Source of the DNA: Chromobacterium sp. IIBBL 290-4
Lineage (GTDB): Bacteria; Pseudomonadota; Gammaproteobacteria; Burkholderiales; Chromobacteriaceae
Length of the DNA stretch: 64,000 bases
Direction: 5' to 3'
NCBI RefSeq assembly: GCF_024207115.1
Contig: NZ_CP100128.1
Location: forward strand, 3,658,001-3,722,000
The notes beneath the pieces are model-generated. The model saw nothing but the letters and a program-made list of their open reading frames with translations. It made no database searches and was not told the DNA's origin. The position numbers were made by a program, and so were the translations under genes. Positions 36,177 to 44,692 of the stretch are shown here, piece by piece (the first letter of the stretch is position 1; each line of letters starts with the position of its first letter).

Positions 36177-37034
36177 TTATCCGAGCAGGGATAGCGCGGC
36201 TTGCGGGGCGATATTGGCCTGCGCCTGCGTCAGCGTGCCCGCCTGTCCCAAGATTTGCTGCGAGGCCAGTTGCGCGGTGGCTGCCGCGAAGTCGGTATCG
36301 CTGATCCGGCTATTGGCAGCCTGATTGCTGATGTTGGAAGTCTGCAGGTTGTTGATGACGGAATTGAAGCTATTGCTGATGGCGCCCAGCGTGCTGCGTT
36401 GAGAGCCTATGGTGCCCAGATCCGCCTGGGTATTCTGTTGCGCCGCCAGCGCGTTGGCCTGTGTGGTGACGTCTATGGTGTTGGTGGCGCCAAGGTTGGC
36501 GTTGTAGCCATTCAAGCCGCCGGCGGCGGGGGCGGAGGAGAGATTGATGCCGGGCACGGTCAGCTGGTCGGACGCGGTGCCGTTGGCGCCGACCTGGAAG
36601 GTGGTGGCGTTGCCGCCGCTGAGCAGCGGGGTGCCGTTGAATTGCGCGCTTTGAACGATCTGGGAGTTGGATTGCGTGAGCTGGTCCACTTGCTGCTGCA
36701 GCGCCTGGCGGTTGCTGCTGTTCAGCGCGCCATCGCCGGCCTGGATCGCCAGCGTCTGGATTTGCTGGGTGTTGTCTTGCAGTTGGCTGAGCGCGGAATC
36801 GGCGGTTTGCACCATGGAAATGCCGTCGCTGGTGTTGTTCAAGGCCTGATTGTTGCCATTGATCTGCGCTTGCAGCTGTTGGGAAATGGCCAGATTGGCG
36901 GCGTTGTCCGCGGCGCTGTTGAGTTGGGAGCCGGAGGCCAGCTGCGCCAGGATCTGTTTCTTGGCCTGCTGGGTCTTATCGAGCTGATATTGGCCGGACA
37001 AGGCGGAAAGGTTGGTGTTGACGGACAGCGCCAT
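36177..37034 (-). CDS. Short flagellin
   Basis: 285 residues. The conserved D0/D1 helices at both ends are clear: ALSVNTNLSALSGQYQLDKT at the start and LASQQILGQAGTLTQAQANI near the end, closing with LSLLG. The central variable region is very short, as in flagellins without D2/D3 domains. It would be exported and polymerised into the filament. It stands alone, away from other flagellar structural genes, between rnk and map. AGGAG lies seven bases before the ATG. I did not find a convincing sigma-28 promoter upstream. Confidence 0.93.
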   Translation of the reverse strand: MALSVNTNLSALSGQYQLDKTQQAKKQILAQLASGSQLNSAADNAANLAISQQLQAQINGNNQALNNTSDGISMVQTADSALSQLQDNTQQIQTLAIQAGDGALNSSNRQALQQQVDQLTQSNSQIVQSAQFNGTPLLSGGNATTFQVGANGTASDQLTVPGINLSSAPAAGGLNGYNANLGATNTIDVTTQANALAAQQNTQADLGTIGSQRSTLGAISNSFNSVINNLQTSNISNQAANSRISDTDFAAATAQLASQQILGQAGTLTQAQANIAPQAALSLLG

Positions 37035-37188
37035 GATGTTTCTCCTGCAAACGTACCGCCGGAAGGCAATATTTCCGTTTCAGTTTAGAAACAACGCGTT
37101 GCAGGCGCAATGGGGATTTAAAGATCGCAACAATTCTTTGCAAAACGCGCCAGGCCCGCCAGGCAAATCGGCAGGCCCGCGCGGAGGA

Positions 37189-37986
37189 TTACTTGAAGCT
37201 GGGCTTCTCCGGGGTGCCGGCGGACTGGGTCAGGATTTCATAACCGGTTTCGGTGACCAGTATGGTGTGCTCCCACTGCGCCGACAGGCTGCGGTCCTTG
37301 GTCACCACGGTCCAGCCATCCGCCAGCACGCGCAGATGGCGCTTGCCCTGGTTGATCATCGGCTCGATGGTGAAGATCATGCCGGCCTGGATTTCCAGTC
37401 CGGTGCCGGGGCGGCCGTAGTGCAGGATTTGCGGTTCTTCATGGAACTGCTTGCCGATGCCGTGGCCGCAAAACTCTTGCACCACGCTATAGCCCGCCGA
37501 CTCGGCATGGCTTTGCACCGCGTAGCCGATATCGCCCAGCGTCGCGCCCGGCTTCACTTTTTCTATGCCTTTCCACATGGCTTCGTAGGTGATCTTGCAC
37601 AGGCGCTTGGCGTGCGGGCTGACCTCGCCGACGAAGAACATGCGGCTGGTGTCGCCGTGATAGCCATCCTTGATCACGGTGATGTCCAGGTTGACGATGT
37701 CGCCGTTTTTCAGCGGCTTGTCGTTGGGAATGCCGTGGCAGATGACGTGGTTGACCGAGGTGCAGATGGACTTGGGGTAGGGGGCATGGCCGCCGGGCGC
37801 GTAGTTAAGCGGAGCCGGGATGGTGCCTTGTTCCTTGACCATGTAGTCGTGGCACAGCTTGTCGATGGCCTCGGTGGTGATGCCGGGCTTGATGTGCGGG
37901 GTGATGAAGTCCAGGACTTCCGAGGCGAGGCGGCCCGCGACGCGCATTTTTTCGATGTCGTTGGCGTCTTTGATATGAATGCTCAT
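37189..37986 (-). CDS. map: Methionine aminopeptidase, type I
   Basis: 265 residues. It removes the initiator Met from new proteins in the cytoplasm, using two metal ions. The pocket His is in HVICHGIPNDK, the metal Asp residues are in VNLDITVIKDGYHGDTSRMF, the His in CGHGIGKQFHEEP and the Glu residues in FTIEPMI. Length and motifs match E. coli Map. It is not next to rpsB here but lies alone between a flagellin and a REC-HPt gene. Confidence 0.96.
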   Translation of the reverse strand: MSIHIKDANDIEKMRVAGRLASEVLDFITPHIKPGITTEAIDKLCHDYMVKEQGTIPAPLNYAPGGHAPYPKSICTSVNHVICHGIPNDKPLKNGDIVNLDITVIKDGYHGDTSRMFFVGEVSPHAKRLCKITYEAMWKGIEKVKPGATLGDIGYAVQSHAESAGYSVVQEFCGHGIGKQFHEEPQILHYGRPGTGLEIQAGMIFTIEPMINQGKRHLRVLADGWTVVTKDRSLSAQWEHTILVTETGYEILTQSAGTPEKPSFK

Positions 37987-38062
37987 GGGATGGCTTGCGT
38001 TTTCTGGCGGCTAATGAGACGTAATTCTATCAAAACAAAGGAGGAAGGTCAGCCTGCCCAGC

Positions 38063-38842
38063 CTAGCCGGAATGCTTGTCCAGCCATTGTTGCAATTGAT
38101 TGAACAACTCGGCCAGGCTGGCGCGGAACTCGGCGAACCGTTCCTCCAGATCGGGTTCGGCTCCCAGAATGGCGTTTTCCAGCGCCAGGGTGCGCTCGAC
38201 GAAGGCGGCGTGGACAAAGGTGCCGAGCGAGCCGCGGTATTTGTGCACCAGGCGGGCGGCGGCCTCCAGCTCCCCGTTTTGCCACAGCCGGTGGGCCTGT
38301 TCGAAGTCCACGCGGCTATTGGCCATCGCATCGCGCAAGGCGTTCGTCAGTTTGGTCGGGGCGATATCGTGCAAGGCATTCAAGTTGTCTAGACGGAGCA
38401 GGCTGGCGGAGAGGGGCGCGGCTGTCGCCGCCGGCGCGGGGGCTGCGGCCCTGCCCCGTATGCTATCGAACACGGCCAGGAGCTTCTCGCCATCGATAGG
38501 CTTGCTGAGGAAGCCATTCATGCCGACCTGGATGCAGTGCTGCACCTCGCTGGCCTGATGCGACGCGCTCAGCGCGATGACGGGCGTCGCCAGCTTCAAG
38601 GCATGCCGGATGGCGTGCGTGGCGGCATAGCCGTCCATCACCGGCATTTGCAGGTCCATCAGGATCAAATGGTAAGGCTGGCTGGCGTCGCGCAGTTTTT
38701 GCAAAGCTTCCGCGCCATGGATGGCGAAATCAAGTTCGATGTCCTGGCCCTCTACCAGGCTGGCCACCACCATATGATTGATGTCGCTGTCGTCAACCAG
38801 CAGCACGCTCAGGCGCTTGCCATCGGATCGAGGGTTTGCCAT
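38063..38842 (-). CDS. Response regulator fused to an HPt domain
   Basis: 259 residues. The receiver domain has the acidic pair D17-D18 and phosphoacceptor D63 in LILMDLQMPVMDGY. After an Ala-rich linker (about 135-150) a C-terminal HPt domain carries His in LVHKYRGSLGTF. Such REC-HPt proteins act as phosphorelay shuttles, possibly for hybrid kinases such as the one at 31.4 kb. GGAG lies five bases before the ATG at 38842; the open frame beyond it is antisense to the next gene. Confidence 0.88.
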   Translation of the reverse strand: MANPRSDGKRLSVLLVDDSDINHMVVASLVEGQDIELDFAIHGAEALQKLRDASQPYHLILMDLQMPVMDGYAATHAIRHALKLATPVIALSASHQASEVQHCIQVGMNGFLSKPIDGEKLLAVFDSIRGRAAAPAPAATAAPLSASLLRLDNLNALHDIAPTKLTNALRDAMANSRVDFEQAHRLWQNGELEAAARLVHKYRGSLGTFVHAAFVERTLALENAILGAEPDLEERFAEFRASLAELFNQLQQWLDKHSG

Positions 38843-38986
38843 ATCGTCTCCATTAGGTGAGCGGCGGGGCGTTTTTGCCATGCCGCCCAGAGCGCGACGA
38901 GCTATAGCATTAATACCGACAGGCGCGCGCGGGCGGTTCGCAAGCCGCTGATGCTGAAAGATTAGACAAGCGGAAGGGCGGAATAA

Positions 38987-40108
38987 ATGGGGAAACACAA
39001 GATTCTGGTGGTGGATGACGATCCTATTGTGATCCAGATCATGCAAATGCTGTTCGACGAGACGCTGGAGGTGATCTGCGCCAGCAATGGCGACGAGGGC
39101 TTGCATGCTGTAGCCGGGCATGGGCCGGACATTGTGCTGCTGGACATCCAGATGGACGGCATGGACGGCTATGAAGCTTGCCGGCGGATCCGTCTGCTGG
39201 ATCTGGATAGCCAGCCCTATGTGATCTTTGTTTCCGCCCACTGCGATCCGGTGCAGCGGCTGGCGGCCTATAGCGTCGGCGGCGAGGATTTCGTGAGCAA
39301 GCCGCTGCAGCCGGAAGAACTGGTGCGCAAGGTGGACCAGGCCCTGCGCCTGCGCCGGGAGATCAATGATTTGCGCAGCCAGGCGCAGGGCGCGATGTCG
39401 GTGGCGATGTCGGCGATGACCGACAGCAGCGCGCTGGGCGTGTGTCTGCAATATTTCCGCCAGCTGTTCAGCGTGCCTAACGAGGCGCAACTGATGGAGG
39501 TGACGTTGCGGACCATGGACGAGTTCGGCCTCAACGGTGCGGTGCAATTGCGCATGCGGAACGGCGAAACCAAGACGCTGAACTCAGAGAAGAAAATCAA
39601 CCCGATGGAGATGCTGCTGCTGCAGGATCTATCCGCCGACCGGCAGCATATCGTGTCCTATGGCACCCGCACCGCCTTCAATTACGGCCAGGTCTCCGTG
39701 CTGATCAAAAACATGCCGGTGGACGATATCGAACGTTACGGCAAGCTCAAGGATTATCTGGCCCTGGTCGCCGAGGGCGCGGCGGAAAGAATGAACGCGC
39801 TGGAAAAGGAAGGCTTGGCCGATATGCTCGCCTTCGCCCGCGGCACGATCAATACGATCAGCCATAGCTATCAGCGGCAACAGGGCGCCACCCGGGCACT
39901 GTTCGACAAGATGCGCGAGGAGTTCGAGGACGCGCTGATGTATCTTGGCCTGAGCGAGGCGCAGGAAGGGGCGCTGATCGAAATCATCAGCAAGACCAAC
40001 CTGGAGGTGGACCAGCTCTACAGCAGCGGCTTGGCCCTGGATGAGCACATGAGCGCGCTGTACGCCAAGCTGGGGGGCGAGGAGCCGACCGGGCAGGATC
40101 AGTCTTGA
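38987..40108 (+). CDS. Response regulator with an uncharacterised output region
   Basis: 373 residues. The N-terminal receiver domain is complete (D10-D11, D53 in IVLLDIQMDGMDGY, Lys in FVSKPLQP). After a helical linker (about 120-140, LRLRREINDLRSQAQGA) comes a region of about 230 residues that I cannot assign: it starts LGVCLQYFRQLFSVPNEAQL and looks GAF-like in its centre, then turns helical to the end. No DNA-binding, EAL, GGDEF or HD motif is visible. It is divergent from the REC-HPt gene, 144 bp apart, so the two may form one relay. Confidence 0.85.
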   Translation: MGKHKILVVDDDPIVIQIMQMLFDETLEVICASNGDEGLHAVAGHGPDIVLLDIQMDGMDGYEACRRIRLLDLDSQPYVIFVSAHCDPVQRLAAYSVGGEDFVSKPLQPEELVRKVDQALRLRREINDLRSQAQGAMSVAMSAMTDSSALGVCLQYFRQLFSVPNEAQLMEVTLRTMDEFGLNGAVQLRMRNGETKTLNSEKKINPMEMLLLQDLSADRQHIVSYGTRTAFNYGQVSVLIKNMPVDDIERYGKLKDYLALVAEGAAERMNALEKEGLADMLAFARGTINTISHSYQRQQGATRALFDKMREEFEDALMYLGLSEAQEGALIEIISKTNLEVDQLYSSGLALDEHMSALYAKLGGEEPTGQDQS

Positions 40109-40127
40109 TCTCCCGGCCGGCGCCGGG

Positions 40128-41393
40128 TCAGCCGTAGCGTTTTTTCGCTTCGATGGCCAGGCCGCTGCCGATGCTGCCGAACAGATTGCCTTCCACGTGA
40201 TGCGCGTTGGGCAGCAAGGCGCGCACGCCCGCGCGCAGCGCCGGCACGCCGCTGGAGCCGCCGGTGAAGAAGACGGTGTCCACGGCGTCGGCTTTCAGGC
40301 CGGCGTCCGCCAGCAATTTGCCGACGGTGGCGCGCACCCGGTCCAGCAAGCCCGCGATGCTGTCCTCGAAGTCCAGTCGGCCCAGCTCGCAGCTCAAGCC
40401 CTTTTCGATGGGATCCAGCAAGATGCGGTGGCTGTCCTGATCGGACAGCGCGATCTTGGCCGCCTCCACCTCCATGGCCAGCCAGTGGCCAGCCCGCTCT
40501 TGGATCAGCTTGAACAAACGGTCCAGTTTCTGCGGCTCGGCGGCGTCGCGATGCACGTCTTGCAGATCCATCCAGGCCTTGCGGGTGTAAGCAAAGTTGA
40601 TGGTGTGCCAGGTGGCCAGATTGAAATACTGGCTGGACGGCATTTCCGCGTTGTTGCGCAGCCGGGTTTTGAAGCCGAACTGCGGCATCACGCCATGCAG
40701 GCTGAGCTGGCGGTCGAAGTCGGTGCCGCCGACGTGCACGCCGCCGGTGGCCAGGATGTCGCCGCGGCGTTCGTCATGGCCGCGCCGCTCCGGCGACAAG
40801 CGGATCAAGGTGAAGTCCGAAGTGCCGCCGCCGATGTCGACGATCAGCACCAGCTCTTCCTTCTGGATGTTGGACTCGTAGTCGAAAGCCGCCGCGATGG
40901 GTTCCAACTGGAAGGAAATTTCCTTGAAGCCGACCTGGCGGGCGATATCGGCCAGCGTGTCCTCGGCCAGCTTGTCGGCTTGCGGATTGTCGTCGACAAA
41001 ATACACCGGGCGGCCCAGCACCACTTGCTCGAAATCGCGGCCGGCGCCGGCCTCGGCGCGCAGCTTCAACTCCTGAATGAACAGTTTGAGCAGGTAGCGG
41101 AAAGACAGCGCCTTGCCTTGCACCTCGGTCTGGCTGTCTATCAGGCTGGAGCCGAGCAGGCTTTTCAGCGAGCGCATCAAGCGGCCTTCATAGCCTTCCA
41201 TATACTCCGCCAGCGCGGCGCGGCCGAAGCGGGCGTAGTCTTCCTCATAGTTGAAGAATACCACCGAGGGCAGCGTGATCTTGCCGTCTTCCAGCGCCAG
41301 CATGCTGTCCTGGCCCGGGCGCAGCCAGCCCACGGTGGAGTTGGAGGTGCCAAAGTCGATTCCGCAGGCGCGGGCGGCATTTTGGTCATTCAC
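40128..41393 (-). CDS. yegD: Hsp70-like chaperone YegD
   Basis: 421 residues, shorter than DnaK and without a normal substrate-binding domain. The ATPase motifs are present: CGIDFGTSNSTVGWL (phosphate 1), VLIVDIGGGTSDFTLI (phosphate 2) and VFFTGGSSGVPALR (adenosine). YegD proteins are conserved Hsp70 relatives of uncertain substrate. It converges on the plus-strand response regulator with about 20 bases between and is transcribed alone. Confidence 0.93.
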   Translation of the reverse strand: MNDQNAARACGIDFGTSNSTVGWLRPGQDSMLALEDGKITLPSVVFFNYEEDYARFGRAALAEYMEGYEGRLMRSLKSLLGSSLIDSQTEVQGKALSFRYLLKLFIQELKLRAEAGAGRDFEQVVLGRPVYFVDDNPQADKLAEDTLADIARQVGFKEISFQLEPIAAAFDYESNIQKEELVLIVDIGGGTSDFTLIRLSPERRGHDERRGDILATGGVHVGGTDFDRQLSLHGVMPQFGFKTRLRNNAEMPSSQYFNLATWHTINFAYTRKAWMDLQDVHRDAAEPQKLDRLFKLIQERAGHWLAMEVEAAKIALSDQDSHRILLDPIEKGLSCELGRLDFEDSIAGLLDRVRATVGKLLADAGLKADAVDTVFFTGGSSGVPALRAGVRALLPNAHHVEGNLFGSIGSGLAIEAKKRYG

Positions 41394-41481
41394 TTGGCAT
41401 CTCCTTGAAATTAAAAGAGGCGCGATGTTACTGGGAAATGGCGGGAATGGGAAGGGCGGCGGACTTGTTCCGGCTTCTGGG

Positions 41482-41487
41482 TATAAT
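41482..41487 (+). promoter_or_regulatory. Possible -10 element
   Basis: A consensus TATAAT lies in the yegD/membrane-protein intergenic region, pointing towards the plus-strand gene. No good -35 hexamer stands 16-18 bases upstream, so this is tentative. Confidence 0.3.
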
Positions 41488-41519
41488 TATTATGAAATTG
41501 TCATCGATATTGGGCGCTT

Positions 41520-41873
41520 ATGAAAACTATCATGACAGCCTTGCTGTCGCGAAAAACACTGAGAGAATTCAATCTGGCCCTGCCGTTCCTGATGTCGATT
41601 TTGGCTTGGGCGGGATATTTGCCGGCTTGGCATCTCATGTTGGCGGGTTCCTGGTTGTTCGCCTTGTATGACTTGCAAGTCGTCGAGCCGGGACAGCTGT
41701 TTCTGCCTGCCAGATGGCGAAGCGCGATCGGTGTTTTGAGCGGTGGCGCTTACTTGGCGTGCTGGCGCTGGGATAGCTTCCTGGCGTTGGCCTTGGCGGC
41801 GATGCTGCCTTGGTTTTTGCGCGACTGGAGCATCGCGCGGGAGGCGCGAACGCAAGCGCGAACCAGCCATTGA
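41520..41873 (+). CDS. Small hypothetical membrane protein
   Basis: 117 residues. Three hydrophobic segments (about 20-48, 66-84 and 85-98) suggest an inner-membrane protein; the C-terminus is basic (REARTQARTSH). I do not recognise the family. A perfect TATAAT at 41482-41487 lies about 33 bases upstream of the ATG and could be its -10 element, though the -35 is poor. It diverges from yegD. Confidence 0.55.
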   Translation: MKTIMTALLSRKTLREFNLALPFLMSILAWAGYLPAWHLMLAGSWLFALYDLQVVEPGQLFLPARWRSAIGVLSGGAYLACWRWDSFLALALAAMLPWFLRDWSIAREARTQARTSH

Positions 41874-42285
41874 GATGTGTGGAGCGCTTGTCAGAGGGCA
41901 GGCCGCTGGCCTGGAAAGTCCGCAGCCATGGCCGCTGTAAAAGCCTGAAGGATGCATGTTCAGCGTTTGGATGACGGTTCATCTCCATTCTTGGGGCGCT
42001 ATGCATCGTCAGCTAACCGCGAACGAATGTTCGCAGACGGCGGCACGGCTGTCCGCCGGGGTCTGGGCGGATGGTATGAATCAAGCCGGCGCGAGCAAGA
42101 TCATGTGGCGTACTGATTTCATTAGGGGTGCAAGCGCGCAAGACGGCCTCGCGCACCGAAAGCGGGGCCGGGCGGCAAGCTTGGCCGGAAAGCGCGGGAA
42201 ACCTCATCTATGCTGTAAAGGCTGTCGCGTATTTTGTCGGGCGAATGGCTGGGCGATTGGGGCGGCGGCATGGGGGAGGGGTGCG
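41874..42285 (+). other. Gene-poor stretch upstream of the small HTH gene
   Basis: No convincing coding region in these 412 bp. A long open frame runs through it into the HTH gene, but its predicted residues are rich in Trp, Cys and Arg, unlike real proteins nearby, and it lacks a ribosome binding site. The HTH gene promoter should be here. Confidence 0.45.
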
Positions 42286-42507
42286 ATGAAGATAGACGAT
42301 TTCAATGTGGTGGCCGACCTTATCGGCATGAAAAAACGGTCGCGCGAGGCAGTGTGGTTGATGGAGGTCGAAGGGATGACGGGCTACTTTGCCGCGAAGC
42401 AGATGGATTTGAGCGAGTCCACCGTGTCGCGGGCGCATGCTCGCTTCCGTCGCGCGTTGCGTCAGCTGAATGCCTTGGCTGGGCATTTGCCCTTGCCCTT
42501 GCATTAG
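42286..42507 (+). CDS. Small helix-turn-helix protein, KorA/TrfB-like
   Basis: 73 residues. The C-terminal half reads as a helix-turn-helix (MTGYFAAKQMDLSESTVSRA, then HARFRRALRQL), similar in arrangement to KorA/TrfB repressors of plasmids, where AxxxGLTRGAVSQAVxRVW occupies the same place. It probably binds DNA as a small regulator. GGGAGG lies about seven bases before the ATG and a strong terminator follows the stop. It has no partner genes and may be a remnant of, or cargo from, a mobile element. Confidence 0.65.
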   Translation: MKIDDFNVVADLIGMKKRSREAVWLMEVEGMTGYFAAKQMDLSESTVSRAHARFRRALRQLNALAGHLPLPLH

Positions 42508-42529
42508 GCTGGAGATTCCCTTATATCGG

Positions 42530-42557
42530 GCCAGCCGTTTGGCTGGCTTTGTTTTTT
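42530..42557 (+). terminator. Intrinsic terminator after the HTH gene
   Basis: GCCAGCC at 42530-42536 pairs with GGCTGGC at 42541-42547 around GTTT, followed by TTTGTTTTTT. Confidence 0.88.
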
Positions 42558-42879
42558 GCGGCGCGGCGGAGCCTTGGGCCGCTAATCAGGCGTCTTCCTC
42601 TTCCGTAAACCATGTGCTGTTTGCGCCGGCGGGCCTCGGCTCTGGTCTTCCGGTGGGTTTTGTCAGCCGGACGGTTAAGAGGCGGCAGAGGCGAAAGGCG
42701 CTGGAATCCGCGCCTGGGTTTAGGCAAGTTTCGCGTTCCGGCCCGAGAGAGACGTTTGCAGATTGCGATGGCGATTTCGAATTTCTCGCCCGATGGCGGA
42801 TATGTGATGCCGCTTGCGCGACGAACTGGTGAGTCTCAGCCGGAGCGTGGCGCTGCGGGCTGGCGGATGTTCGTCGCGC
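42558..42879. other. Intergenic stretch without a recognised gene
   Basis: About 320 bp between the HTH gene terminator and the umuC stop. Small open frames here have Arg/Trp-rich, non-protein-like composition and no ribosome binding sites. I see nothing else in it. Confidence 0.45.
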
Positions 42880-44142
42880 TTACCTGACTTCAAGCAACTG
42901 TCGGATGTCTGTGGTGTAGCAGGGCGAGCGCTGGTCCTTGCGCATTTCCCAGTCCGCGGTCAGCGCCTCGCTGGCCAGCTTGATCTTGCCGCGGCCATGC
43001 GCTTGGTTGATGGCGTCCAGCGTTTTCATCAATTGCGCCCGGCGCGGATCGACGGGCTCGGAGAAAAGGTCGGTCTGGCGCAGCGCGCGCGGGGCTAGCT
43101 CGAGCAAAACAATGCCGGCTTTCAGGTAGCGGCGGCCGGGGCGGAAAATCTGGCGCAGGCCGTTGAGCGCGGCGCGGGTCAGCGCCAAGGTGTCATCGGT
43201 GGCGGGGCTCAACGGGATGACGGTGTAGCCCCGATAAGGATCTTCCTGGTGCGGGCTGGTGCGGATGCTGATTGCGATCAGACTGGCTACGCTTTGCTGG
43301 GCGCGCAGTTTCTCCGCCGCGTGGGCGACATGGAAGCTGACGGCCGAGGCCAGCGTTTCCAGCCGGGCGGCTTTTTCGCCGAAAGAGCGGCTGGAGATGA
43401 TCTGCTGCCGCGGCGGCGCGATGTCCGCCAAGGCGAGGCAGCTGACGCCGGCCAGCTCGCGCGCGGTGCGCTCCAGCGTGACGCCGAAACTGCGCTGTAT
43501 CAGTCTGGGGTCGGCCCGCTTCAGTTCCAGCGCGCTGGTGATTTCCAGCTCTTCCGCCAGCCTGGGAGCCAGGCGCGGGCCCACGCCCCAGACTTTGCCG
43601 ACGGGGATGGCGGCCAGCAGCGCGTCGATTTCGGGTTCCGGCCGGCCTTCCCAGCTGAAAACGCCGCCGTGCTCGGCATGTTTTTTGGCAAGGTGGTTGG
43701 CCAGCTTGGCCAGCGTTTTGCTGGGGCCGATGCCGACGCAGGCGGGGATGCCTATCCGCCGCCAGATGTTTTCGCGCATCGCTCTGGCGCGTTCTTGCTT
43801 GTCTTCCAGTCCGTCCAGTTGCAAGAAACATTCGTCAATCGAATAGATTTCCTGCCGCGGCGCGAAGTCGGCCAGGATGGCCATCATGCGCCGGCTCATG
43901 TCGCCGTATAGCGCGTAATTGCTGGAAAAGACGGTTACGCCGTATTCGCGGCATTGGTCGGCGATTTCGAAATAAGGACCGAACATTTTCAGACCCAGCG
44001 CCTTGGCCTCGGCGCTGGCCGCCACCACGCAGCCGTCGTTGTTGCTGAGCACGACGATGGGTTTGCCTATCAGGTCGGGCCGGAACACCCGCTCGCAGCT
44101 GGCGTAAAAAGAATTCCCGTCGACCAGGGCGAAGGCGCTCAT
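42880..44142 (-). CDS. umuC: DNA polymerase V catalytic subunit UmuC
   Basis: 420 residues. A Y-family polymerase for translesion synthesis: [20 protein letters not shown] and [13 protein letters not shown] hold the catalytic acidic residues, and [19 protein letters not shown] is the family helix-hairpin region. It would copy damaged DNA with UmuD'. Its ATG overlaps the umuD TGA (ATGA), so the pair is translationally coupled. The upstream in-frame start at 44187 lies inside umuD and is not needed. Confidence 0.95.
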   Translation of the reverse strand: MSAFALVDGNSFYASCERVFRPDLIGKPIVVLSNNDGCVVAASAEAKALGLKMFGPYFEIADQCREYGVTVFSSNYALYGDMSRRMMAILADFAPRQEIYSIDECFLQLDGLEDKQERARAMRENIWRRIGIPACVGIGPSKTLAKLANHLAKKHAEHGGVFSWEGRPEPEIDALLAAIPVGKVWGVGPRLAPRLAEELEITSALELKRADPRLIQRSFGVTLERTARELAGVSCLALADIAPPRQQIISSRSFGEKAARLETLASAVSFHVAHAAEKLRAQQSVASLIAISIRTSPHQEDPYRGYTVIPLSPATDDTLALTRAALNGLRQIFRPGRRYLKAGIVLLELAPRALRQTDLFSEPVDPRRAQLMKTLDAINQAHGRGKIKLASEALTADWEMRKDQRSPCYTTDIRQLLEVR

Positions 44143-44564
44143 CGGAATTTCTTCACGCAGGCGGTGACGACGCCCCAGATCAGCCATTCCTGGCCCTCTG
44201 CGGGGTAAAGCGTGGGGTAGGCGGGGTTTTCCGCTTGCAAGGCGTGCCAGCCTCGTTCCATGCGCAAGCGTTTGACGGTGAACTCGCCGTCCACCGCGGC
44301 CACCACGATGTCGCCGTGGAGCGGCGTCAGCCCCTTGTCCACGATCAGCAGGTCGCCTTCGTCTATGCCTGCGCCAGACATGGAATCGCCCGCCACCCGG
44401 ACCATGAAGGTGGCTTGCGGGTCTTGCACCAGATGGGCGTACAAGTCTATGGGTTCATGGGCATAGCCTTCCGCCGGAGAAGGGAAGCCGGCGCGAACGC
44501 TGGCATCGACCAGCGGCAAGGTCTGGCTTTGATGTGGCGGAAGGAGGCGGGCGGGGTGGAGCAT
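44139..44564 (-). CDS. umuD: SOS mutagenesis protein UmuD
   Basis: 141 residues, as usual. The self-cleavage site is the Ala-Gly pair in [12 protein letters not shown], the catalytic Ser is in [11 protein letters not shown] and the Lys in EFTVKRLRM. RecA-stimulated cleavage gives UmuD', the active partner of UmuC. It is the first gene of umuDC; a 20-bp palindrome ends ten bases before its ATG and probably covers the promoter. Confidence 0.94.
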   Translation of the reverse strand: MLHPARLLPPHQSQTLPLVDASVRAGFPSPAEGYAHEPIDLYAHLVQDPQATFMVRVAGDSMSGAGIDEGDLLIVDKGLTPLHGDIVVAAVDGEFTVKRLRMERGWHALQAENPAYPTLYPAEGQEWLIWGVVTACVKKFR

Positions 44565-44574
44565 GATAGGATTT

Positions 44575-44594
44575 TTGAAATTGTACTAATTCAA
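44575..44594 (-). promoter_or_regulatory. Palindromic operator candidate of umuDC
   Basis: TTGAAATTGTACTAATTCAA is an imperfect palindrome with 8 of 10 paired positions and a central GTAC, placed ten bases before the umuD ATG. It overlaps a TACAAT-like -10 on the minus strand. Its position suits an SOS repressor site, but it does not match the CTGT-N8-ACAG box of E. coli. Confidence 0.5.
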
Positions 44595-44692
44595 GATACG
44601 CTATCGCGGCGAGAAAGGCAAATGCCGGCGATGGCGCGGCGCGGTCAAGAAAAACGGCGCCGCGATGGGCGCCGTTGCGGAGCGGGCAGACG

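Noticed and set aside
42612..42887. A 91-codon plus-strand frame between the HTH gene and umuC
   Set aside because: Arg/Trp/Gly-rich, starts without ribosome binding site and runs into the umuC 3' end on the other strand.
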